A stretch of 22,719 nucleotides of DNA, taken from a virus. Position 1 is the first letter of the stretch. Every line of letters begins with the position of its first letter. The position numbers and the translations under genes are program-made. The DNA lies in IMG/VR virus record IMGVR_UViG_3300021379_001276, positions 1-22,719 of that record; one strand, 5' to 3'. The notes beneath the pieces are model-generated. The model made no database searches. It saw nothing but the letters and a program-made list of their open reading frames with translations, and had not been told where the DNA came from. Positions 15,101 through 21,356 of this stretch are shown piece after piece.

Positions 15101-18100
15101 ATTCAACATTCAGTTCAACAGACACTGGAAATGTTATTACTGTAAACTCATATACCAACTATGATTATGGAACAGAAGTCAAGACTATAGACGGATATAG
15201 AAACTCTGACATTATTGATATTAGACCAAGAGTTTCTACTTATACGGTAGCAGATGGTTCCAGGTCTCCTCTTGAATTCTTAGGTAGATCATTTGAAAAT
15301 ACTGGACAAAATTCCACACCACTTGCATCAGATGAGGCAATACAGTTAGATTACTCATATTATCAAGGAAGAATTGATAGAGTATATTTGTCTAAAGATG
15401 GTAGATTCCAGGTAATCTATGGAACTCCTTCAGATGATCCACAAAAACCAGAACCAATCGATGATGCTATTGAACTTTGCACAGTAGTTCTTCCACCATA
15501 TCTCTATAATCCTGAGGATGCTCAACTTGCATTCTTAGATTATAAGAGATATCGAATGAAAGATATCAAGAAACTTGAAGATAGAATAAGAAGTCTTGAG
15601 TATTATACTTCATTGTCTTTACTTGAAAAAGAAACTGCAAACTTCTTTATTCCTGATGCAGATGGTTTGAATAGATTTAAATCTGGTTTCTTCGTAGATA
15701 ACTTTAATGATTTCTCTACACAAGAAGATGGTGAGACAATTAATAATTCTATTAGTAGAAAGTTTAATGAACTAAGACCAAGACATTATACAACTTCAGT
15801 TGATATGATACTTGGACCAGTTGTTGGTGCAAATACAACTGATGATGTTGATTTTGGTACTATTGAAGGTAATAATATTAGAAAGCAGTCTGGGGCATTG
15901 ACATTAGATTATGCTGAAGTTGAGTATTTGAAACAGACATTTGCAACAAGAACTGAAAGTGTTACTCCTTTCTTAGTCAGTTTTTGGAATGGAACTGTTG
16001 AGTTGACTCCAGCATCTGATAACTGGGTTGACCAGGCAAGACTTGAACCAAAGATTATTCAAAGAGAAGGAAATTACACAGAAACATTTAATAGATTAGC
16101 AGAAAGTGGAAGACTTGACCCACAAACAGGATTTGCTCCTATTATTTGGGATTCTTGGGAAACTAATTGGACAGGCATTGAAGATGTTGTAGAGTCAACT
16201 GAAACACAAGTTATTAGTGGCGGTCCAGATGAAGTTGTAGAACGCAGAAGAGGTAGGCGCAGGAGGGGTCAAGCAACGGAATTCTTTAGAAATGTAAGAG
16301 ACACTATTGTTGAAGTAACTTCTACAACAAGAACAGAGGTTGGAACTCAAACCAGAAGTGGTGTTAGAACTCTTATTTCCGAACAGTTTGAAGAAGTTTC
16401 TAGAGGAGATAGAATTGTAAGTAGAGATCTGGCTGCTTTTATGAGACCCAGAAATATTGAGTTTGTTTCTAAGAGGGTCAAACCTTTAACAAGACTTTAT
16501 GCTTTCTTTGATGGCGTCAATGTATCCAGATACTGTGTTCCAAAACTTTTAGAAATCACAATGACTTCTGGAACTTTTGAGATTGGAGAAACTGTAGTCG
16601 GTCGAATGATTACAACTGGTCTTGCAACACCTATCAGTTCTGATGTAAAGGCTTTCATTAAATTTAGAGTTGCTCAATCTAACCATAGAGAGGGTCCATA
16701 CAACTCTCCAACAAAAACATATTCATCAAATCCATATAATAATCAAGATTTAGCACCTACATATTCGTCAACATCCACTATCTTGAATATTGACATCGCA
16801 TCTCTTTCTGCTGAAGCACGAGGAGATTTCTTTGGATTTGTAAAAGAAGGAATGGTGCTCAGGGGCAGCACAAGCGGTGCCTTAGCAACAGTAACCAATG
16901 TAAGACTTATTTCAGATATTTCTTCAACCTTGATTGGAAGTTTTTACATTCCAAATGGAAATAATATTGCTAACCCAAGATTTGAAACAGGAGTTAAAAC
17001 CTTTACCCTTGTTGATGATATTGACAATAATCAAAATTTCGCATCAACAATTGCTGAGGAATCCTTTACTTCTGCTGGAACTATTGAAACTGTTCAAGAA
17101 AATATCGTTTCAGTTAGAAATGCAAGGATTGAGACAAGAAACGAATTGCAAAGTAGAGTTGTTAATAGAGATCTTGGAACAGAGGTTGTAAGGAATGTAG
17201 TTGGTGAATCGGTAAGAAGACAAAGAACACGTATTACTTTCTTTGATCCTCTTGCACAATCTTTCTTGGTAGAGGATGATACTGGGGTATTCCTAACAAG
17301 TTGTGATGTATTCTTTAGATCCAAAGATGATGGAGATATTCCAGTTGTTGCTCAACTTAGAACTATGGAAAATGGTTCTCCAACTACAAGAGTTCTTCCC
17401 TTCTCTGAAGTAGTTTTAGACCCTAGCGAGGTTTTAACATCTGCCGATGGTTCTATAGCAACGAATATTCAGTTCAAATCTCCAGTATACCTGGAAGGTG
17501 GAACTGAGTATGCTATATGTCTGCTATCAAACTCAACCAAATACACAGTTTACATTTCCAGAGTTGGAGAAAATGACCTTCTTACTGATACATTTGTTTC
17601 AACTCAACCATATCTCGGTTCTTTGTTCAAGTCACAAAATGCTTCGACTTGGGAACCAAGTCAGTGGGAAGATCTTAAGTTTACTCTTTTCAGAGCAGAC
17701 TTTGTTGGAAATGGTTCTGTAGAATTCTATAGTCCAGAACTTACAGAAGGAAATCGACAGATTGCACCTCTAAATCCAGACCCAATCATTTTGAACTCCA
17801 GACAGATTAGAGTTGGTCTTGGAACTACAGTAGCAGATTCTTATGAGATTGGAAATACCTTCTCACAACAGACAACAAATGCTACTGGTGACCTTGTAGG
17901 TACTGCTGGATCAGCAGTTGGAAATCTTTCCATTACCAATGCCGGTCTTGGATTTACTCCAGCAGATGGTAGTCGTACTTTTAGTGGAGTCAATCTTGTA
18001 ACCCTTTCTGGAAATGGTAGAGGTGCTACTGCAGACATTAGTATAAGTAACGGATCTATTGTTGCTAATGGCGCGACGATCGTTAATGGAGGATCTGGAT

Positions 18101-19704
18101 ATCAAGTTGGAGATGTTCTTGGCATCACTACAATTGGTATTGCCTCAATGGGCAGAAATGCAAGATTGTCTATCACAGGAATTGGAATAACAAACGAACT
18201 CATATTAAATAATGTTCAAGGTGAATTTGTTGTTGGTTCTGCTAAAACACTAATGTATGTCAATAGTTCTGGAATCACAACTGAACTTAACTATAACGCA
18301 GATAGGGGTAAGGGAGATGTTCAGATTTCTACTATCAATGTCGATAGCGATGGATTGCATTTGAATGTAAATCACCAAAATCATGGCATGTATTTTACAG
18401 AAAATCAAGTTAGGGTTTTGGGAGTAATGGGTGATGTAAAACCAACAAAACTTTCTATAGAACTTCCATCTGAATCTACTGACGGTATTGTTGTTTCTTC
18501 TGCATCTTCATTTACAACCTTTGAAAATGTTGGAGTTGGAACAACTAATGTTGGATATATTAAGATTGAAGATGAAGTTATTCAATACAGCAATGTGAAT
18601 GGAAATACTCTTGGAGGAGATATTGTAAGAGGATCTAATCCAAGGACATATCCCATAGGAACTCCAGTATACAAATATGAACTCGGTGGAGTAAGTCTTC
18701 AACGAATTAATAAAACTCATAACTTTGCAGATGTAACTGAGCCTGACCCATTCACATTTGATTCGTATAAAATTAAACTTGATATGACTTCTACAACCGG
18801 AGATGACAGAACTCCAAATAGAAGTGTTGACACAAGTTTCGCAAAACTCTATGTGGGTGCTACGAAACCTGCTGGTGGATATGAAGTGAAAGCAACTCAA
18901 AACATCCCCTTTGAGTTGATAAGACCCAGTGTACAAAATCTCACAGTTCCTGGTACTTCCATTACTGCCGAACTTAGGACAACATCCGGTAAGAGTTTTA
19001 GTGGCAATGAAATACCTTACGTTGATAAGGGGTTTGAAAATATTACTATCAATAAGAGGAATTACTTTGATACCCCAAGATTGATTGCATCTAAAGTCAA
19101 TGAGGATGCCAACCTAACAACCATTGAAGGGAATAAATCTATGAATATGAGATTATTCCTGTCTACTACAGACACTAGACTTACACCTGTTATTGACACA
19201 CAAAGGGTTAGTGCAATACTGACATCTAACAGAGTCAATAACATAATTGAAAATTATGCAACAGATCCAAGAGTTGATACACTTGGAGAAGATCCAACAG
19301 GATGTCAGTATATTTCTAAAGAAATTGTATTGGAAAATCCTGCATCTTCAATCAAGGTCATTCTTGCTGGTCACCTGACTGATGTAAATGATATTAGAGC
19401 ATTCTACTGCATCAACAACAAACCAGGTCTTGAACCAATCTTTACACCATTCCCTGGATATAAGAATATCGACTCTGGTGGTCAAATTATCTCTGTAGAA
19501 GATAGCAATGGTGAATCTGATGTATTGGTGACTAAGTCAAATAATTATGTGTTTAATAGTAGAAATGCTGATTATAGAGAATATACATTCACTGTAGATC
19601 AGTTGCCTTCATTTAGAACTTACAGAATAAAAATAAACTTGACTTCTACAAATCAATCATTTGTTCCAAGAGTTAAGGATCTTAGAGTTATTGCTTTAGC
19701 CTGA
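12148..19704 (+). CDS. DUF4815-type giant virion protein (baseplate/fibre region)
   Basis: The 2518-residue product starts MPQKTNLNVAPYFDDFN, followed by FKPGYPVQARELTTLQSILQNQIEKFG, the N-terminal signature of DUF4815 phage proteins. Later landmarks are YRMKDIKKLEDRI from about residue 1135 with LEYYTSLSLLE (a helical segment), MRPRNIEF at 1432-1439 followed by LYAFFDGVNVS, and DPLAQSFLV at about 1700. An Arg-rich patch (RRRGRRRR, 1366-1373) lies in a hydrophilic stretch between them. Repeats shared with neighbours are G-x-x-SG-x-x-A units near residues 102 and 892, GLGF/GSGY units around 1933 and 1982, and an IK-E-DEV...RG unit near 2135. It sits 6 bases after gp8, where T4 has genes 9, 10, 11, 12 and wac, so it probably replaces peripheral baseplate or fibre parts. 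This role is inferred from context and family, not from a solved function. Confidence 0.9.
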   Translation: MPQKTNLNVAPYFDDFNAANDYQKVLFKPGYPVQARELTTLQSILQNQIEKFGQHFFKEGAKVIPGNISYNQFYYAIQLQNTYQGVPISAYADQLVGTTIVGQSSGVSAFVDSVLLAENSVRGNLTLYVNYINSSTTNNSTQTFFDGELLTCNEVISSGLLGNTTIAAGTPFASTLANSAAATGSVFQIEQGIYFIRGNFVNVNRETLLLDQYSNTPSYRVGLFIDEEIVNSDLDQSLNDNSQGFNNFAAPGADRLRISTSLFKKSLNDFNDDNFVLLGTVINGVLQAKPPLKGDFGGGPGYLEIRDTLARRTFDESGNYFVKPFDITIVNSLNNGLGNGGIFNSGQFTPTGSTPTDGLALCKVAPGKAYVKGFEIETINATYLDLQKPRSTKTIENQNIAYNTGPTFKVNRVYRSPSVGFGTYIVSLRDQRVGSDQESAPGTEVGLARVYDFRLESGSYDASNGDVNQWDLALYDVQTNVNISLNQPTTLSVPTHVKGANSGATGFLRYAVSAGTAATVYESEGTFIPNEKLIFNGIENGRIAVAITERGISEVKSVYGMEGYDGDPSTVGVSTFSADVIQSTKFTVGIATVSVLSGGISTITGRKRGFPGTIVKENDLVEYSDTTPGLRNDPIFARVVSVGTTEITVEQVADVAGVSSSFLPSSTLSVTDLKVLQTQLAPSSDSSLYTPLGNPNVSNVNISNTTLVIRKTFSVDIAGNELSSEVTADTDEVFLQFDEERYLLTRSDGSTEVLTGDKFDIGADGKTLQIRNLGTNDTGATLVATLNKTNPKAKVKIKNRVNSIVVDKSKLEGSGIGTTTLNNGLTYGNFPFGTRVEDEVISLNFPDIIDIHGIYESADTSNASAPSMALLSINSASTTTAELLIGERLVGQTSGAIAIVAEKLSDSSITYINKTETLFVEGETIRFQESNVSAVISSIDSPSFNISSNYTFKTGQENTFYDQGRILRRKDRSAPEKQLKIYFSNSTFSSTDTGNVITVNSYTNYDYGTEVKTIDGYRNSDIIDIRPRVSTYTVADGSRSPLEFLGRSFENTGQNSTPLASDEAIQLDYSYYQGRIDRVYLSKDGRFQVIYGTPSDDPQKPEPIDDAIELCTVVLPPYLYNPEDAQLAFLDYKRYRMKDIKKLEDRIRSLEYYTSLSLLEKETANFFIPDADGLNRFKSGFFVDNFNDFSTQEDGETINNSISRKFNELRPRHYTTSVDMILGPVVGANTTDDVDFGTIEGNNIRKQSGALTLDYAEVEYLKQTFATRTESVTPFLVSFWNGTVELTPASDNWVDQARLEPKIIQREGNYTETFNRLAESGRLDPQTGFAPIIWDSWETNWTGIEDVVESTETQVISGGPDEVVERRRGRRRRGQATEFFRNVRDTIVEVTSTTRTEVGTQTRSGVRTLISEQFEEVSRGDRIVSRDLAAFMRPRNIEFVSKRVKPLTRLYAFFDGVNVSRYCVPKLLEITMTSGTFEIGETVVGRMITTGLATPISSDVKAFIKFRVAQSNHREGPYNSPTKTYSSNPYNNQDLAPTYSSTSTILNIDIASLSAEARGDFFGFVKEGMVLRGSTSGALATVTNVRLISDISSTLIGSFYIPNGNNIANPRFETGVKTFTLVDDIDNNQNFASTIAEESFTSAGTIETVQENIVSVRNARIETRNELQSRVVNRDLGTEVVRNVVGESVRRQRTRITFFDPLAQSFLVEDDTGVFLTSCDVFFRSKDDGDIPVVAQLRTMENGSPTTRVLPFSEVVLDPSEVLTSADGSIATNIQFKSPVYLEGGTEYAICLLSNSTKYTVYISRVGENDLLTDTFVSTQPYLGSLFKSQNASTWEPSQWEDLKFTLFRADFVGNGSVEFYSPELTEGNRQIAPLNPDPIILNSRQIRVGLGTTVADSYEIGNTFSQQTTNATGDLVGTAGSAVGNLSITNAGLGFTPADGSRTFSGVNLVTLSGNGRGATADISISNGSIVANGATIVNGGSGYQVGDVLGITTIGIASMGRNARLSITGIGITNELILNNVQGEFVVGSAKTLMYVNSSGITTELNYNADRGKGDVQISTINVDSDGLHLNVNHQNHGMYFTENQVRVLGVMGDVKPTKLSIELPSESTDGIVVSSASSFTTFENVGVGTTNVGYIKIEDEVIQYSNVNGNTLGGDIVRGSNPRTYPIGTPVYKYELGGVSLQRINKTHNFADVTEPDPFTFDSYKIKLDMTSTTGDDRTPNRSVDTSFAKLYVGATKPAGGYEVKATQNIPFELIRPSVQNLTVPGTSITAELRTTSGKSFSGNEIPYVDKGFENITINKRNYFDTPRLIASKVNEDANLTTIEGNKSMNMRLFLSTTDTRLTPVIDTQRVSAILTSNRVNNIIENYATDPRVDTLGEDPTGCQYISKEIVLENPASSIKVILAGHLTDVNDIRAFYCINNKPGLEPIFTPFPGYKNIDSGGQIISVEDSNGESDVLVTKSNNYVFNSRNADYREYTFTVDQLPSFRTYRIKINLTSTNQSFVPRVKDLRVIALA
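12427..12489 (+). repeat. G-x-x-SG-x-x-A module shared among virion proteins
   Basis: This copy reads VGTTIVGQSSGVSAFV. Related units lie at 5295-5357 in the giant upstream gene (VGEKITGQSSDVQGIA), at about 14800-14858 (IGERLVGQTSGAIAIV) and 16861-16900 (LRGSTSGALATV) in this gene, and twice in gp14 (EIVTGSSSGTTARV near 22540 and VGENIVGSDSGASYAL near 22647). The pattern is a strand, a Gly turn, Ser-Gly and a second strand. Confidence 0.65.
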
Positions 19705-19705
19705 T

Positions 19706-19939
19706 ATGGATTTTTACGGATTAGAGGGTCATAAGGATCTCGCAAGAGATCCTGATACTAATGCAGTTGTTAATGTAAATGGATTAGATTATCAGCAATA
19801 CCTCTCAAGACGCAAAATAAAAACTGAAAAGAATCAAAAAACACATGATATTGAACAAGAAGTTGCTAAAATGAAAGGGGATATTGATGAAATCAAATCT
19901 TTATTAAAGGAGTTATTAAATGGATCACGAAACAATTAA
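19706..19939 (+). CDS. Small coiled-coil protein, function unknown
   Basis: The 77-residue protein has an N-terminal part with LARDPDTNAVVNVNGLDYQQYLSRRK and a charged C-terminal helix. Ile49, Val53, Met56, Ile60, Ile63, Leu67 and Leu70 follow an exact 4-3-4-3 heptad spacing, so a coiled coil is very likely. Small proteins of this layout are common beside neck and baseplate genes of marine T4-like phages, but I know no assigned function. The start lies one base after the preceding stop codon, with no clear Shine-Dalgarno sequence, which suggests translational coupling. The 3' end overlaps the next gene by 20 bases. Confidence 0.85.
   Translation: MDFYGLEGHKDLARDPDTNAVVNVNGLDYQQYLSRRKIKTEKNQKTHDIEQEVAKMKGDIDEIKSLLKELLNGSRNN
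19906..19912 (+). promoter_or_regulatory. Strong ribosome binding site inside the coiled-coil gene
   Basis: AAAGGAG lies 7 bases before the ATG at 19920, the best Shine-Dalgarno match among the small genes here. It supports that start even though it overlaps the preceding gene, and it argues that the 60-residue frame is genuinely translated. Confidence 0.75.
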
Positions 19940-20102
19940 ATTAAATAACTTAGCAAAAAGTTTTGCATATCAAAAGATTGCATCTGATATAGATAGTTGT
20001 GATGATCGGGAAACTTTAAAGAATATTGCAAAATCTTTTTGCAAACTTTATTATAAACAGCAAGAAACTATACAAATAATAGGTATTCCAGATGGCATCT
20101 AA
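19920..20102 (+). CDS. Small conserved-type helical protein, function unknown
   Basis: The 60-residue product is predicted mostly helical, with no signal peptide or membrane segment. Two similar halves are visible: NNLAKSFAYQKI (residues 9-20) and KNIAKSFCKLYY (34-45), both followed by charged residues, as in a helical hairpin made from a duplicated unit. A strong ribosome site precedes the start. The gene overlaps its upstream neighbour by 20 bases and its downstream neighbour by 11. I do not recognise a named family; short proteins with a LYYKQQE ending occur in marine T4-like phages. A role in assembly or regulation is only a guess from position. Confidence 0.8.
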   Translation: MDHETIKLNNLAKSFAYQKIASDIDSCDDRETLKNIAKSFCKLYYKQQETIQIIGIPDGI

Positions 20103-20481
20103 AACAGTTACTTTTGATCCAGATTCGGGAGTTCCTTATGGAGTCAATCTGACCATTTATGGCGGATCAGATTTTGTTGCAAACTTAAATGTAAAGACCA
20201 CTTCCAGTGCATCTTTTGATCTGACAGATTATAGTGGAACTGCTGCAATGTCAAAAAGTGTTGCAGTTGGAGCAACACTTGGCATCACAACAAGTTTTAC
20301 AGTTGGATTTACTAGTGCTTTTGATGGAAAACTAAAACTTTCCTTAACAGGAGCACAAACCAGAACTCTTTCTGAAGGAAGATATTATTATGATGTACTT
20401 CTTACAGGAACTGCTTCAACAATTTATTCTTTAGCTAGAGGAAATATCTATGTTTATAACCCAGTCTCACCAACACCCTAA
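20092..20481 (+). CDS. Small beta-rich probable virion protein
   Basis: The 129-residue product has repeated short hydrophobic strands and few charged residues. Landmarks are YGGSDFVANLNV (about 24-35), SFDLTDYSGTAAMSKS (about 41-56), DGKLKLSLTGAQT (about 78-90) and LSEGRYYYDVLLTG (about 93-106), ending in NIYVYNPVSP. The order of DLT-x-Y, KL-LSLT and GRY-YDV motifs is that of small beta-sandwich modules of phage tail and baseplate accessory proteins, so a structural role just before the neck genes is likely. The start overlaps the previous gene by 11 bases, with a weak TAGGT ribosome site. It may be a fibre-attachment or neck-decoration protein, but this is inferred. No enzyme motif is visible. 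Confidence 0.85.
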   Translation: MASKTVTFDPDSGVPYGVNLTIYGGSDFVANLNVKTTSSASFDLTDYSGTAAMSKSVAVGATLGITTSFTVGFTSAFDGKLKLSLTGAQTRTLSEGRYYYDVLLTGTASTIYSLARGNIYVYNPVSPTP

Positions 20482-20492
20482 ATACAGTTAGG
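20477..20492 (+). promoter_or_regulatory. Late-promoter-like CTAAATA within a small inverted repeat before gp13
   Basis: CTAAATA (20478-20484) overlaps the stop codon of the preceding gene and lies 22 bases before the gp13 start. This motif resembles the late promoter element of T4-like cyanophages. It forms the left arm and part of the loop of CCTAA-ATACAG-TTAGG, a 5-base-pair palindrome with a 6-base loop. The right arm supplies part of AGGA (20490-20493), the likely though distant ribosome site of gp13. A promoter at this point would allow the neck genes to be expressed separately from the structural genes upstream. Confidence 0.55.
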
Positions 20493-20506
20493 AAACTTGT
20501 GAATAA

Positions 20507-21352
20507 ATGGCACAACCAGCAAGTAGAACAGATCTGATAAACTATTGCAAAAGGCAACTAGGGGCACCAGTCCTGGAAATCAATGTTGCTGATGAGCAAG
20601 TTGATGACCTTGTTGATGATGCCCTGCAATATTTTCATGAGAGACATTTTGATGGTGTTATTCAGACATTTTTAAAATATAAAGTCACGCAAGATGACAT
20701 TGATAGGGGAAGATCTAGAGGAAATAGTAAAGCAGTTGGTATTGTAACCACAACAGCATCTTCTACCATTGATGGATCATCTGTAACCTTTTCATTTGAA
20801 GAAAATAGTAATTACTTGCAGGTTCCACCCTCAGTCACTGGGATCAACAAGATATTTAAATTTGATGGATCAAACACTATAACAAATAATATGTTCAGTG
20901 TTAAATATCAGTTATTCCTAAATGACATTTATTACTGGGGATCGACTGAACTTTTGACTTATGCAATGACCAAAACATATCTAGAAGATATGGACTTTTT
21001 ATTAAATACTGAAAAGATGATCAGATTTAATAAAAGGCAAGATAGATTATATTTGGACATTGACTGGGGATCTATTACTGTTGATGATTATATTATTATT
21101 GATTGCTATAGACTTATAGATCCAAATGATTTTTCTAGAGTTTGGAATGATTCCTTTCTCAAAAAATATCTAACTGCTCTTATGAAAAGACAGTGGGGTC
21201 AAAACCTAATTAAGTTCCAGGGAGTCAAACTTCCGGGTGGAGTGGAACTTAATGGTAGGCAAATGTATGATGATGCAGAAAAGGAATTGGAGATAATTAG
21301 AGAGCAGATGTCAAACACATATGAACTTCCTCCATTTGACATGATAGGTTGA
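20507..21352 (+). CDS. gp13: Head completion/neck protein gp13
   Basis: The 281-residue product matches T4 gp13 (309 residues), which with gp14 forms the neck closing the filled head and joining it to the tail. Shared motifs are LGAP at residues 18-21 and HFDG at 47-50 (T4: LGAP, then YGEYHFDG). Near the C-terminus, LTALMKRQWGQNL-KFQG is followed by LPGGVELNG at 242-250 (T4: TALAKELNGQIL-RHQG, then LPGGVTIDG). The closing PPFDMIG resembles the T4 end PPFGILVG. The protein is soluble, with no signal peptide. It is somewhat shorter than the T4 protein, mainly in the middle. The downstream gene starts 4 bases after its stop, as expected for a gp13-gp14 pair. Confidence 0.97.
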   Translation: MAQPASRTDLINYCKRQLGAPVLEINVADEQVDDLVDDALQYFHERHFDGVIQTFLKYKVTQDDIDRGRSRGNSKAVGIVTTTASSTIDGSSVTFSFEENSNYLQVPPSVTGINKIFKFDGSNTITNNMFSVKYQLFLNDIYYWGSTELLTYAMTKTYLEDMDFLLNTEKMIRFNKRQDRLYLDIDWGSITVDDYIIIDCYRLIDPNDFSRVWNDSFLKKYLTALMKRQWGQNLIKFQGVKLPGGVELNGRQMYDDAEKELEIIREQMSNTYELPPFDMIG

Positions 21353-21356
21353 TCTT

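Noticed and set aside
16240-16272. Arg patch as a nuclear localisation or toxin motif
   Set aside because: The protein is a giant phage structural protein; a basic patch alone does not support such a role.
18508-18936. 142-codon open frame on the minus strand
   Set aside because: It is antisense to well-supported repeat and conserved coding sequence; there is no ribosome site or family resemblance.
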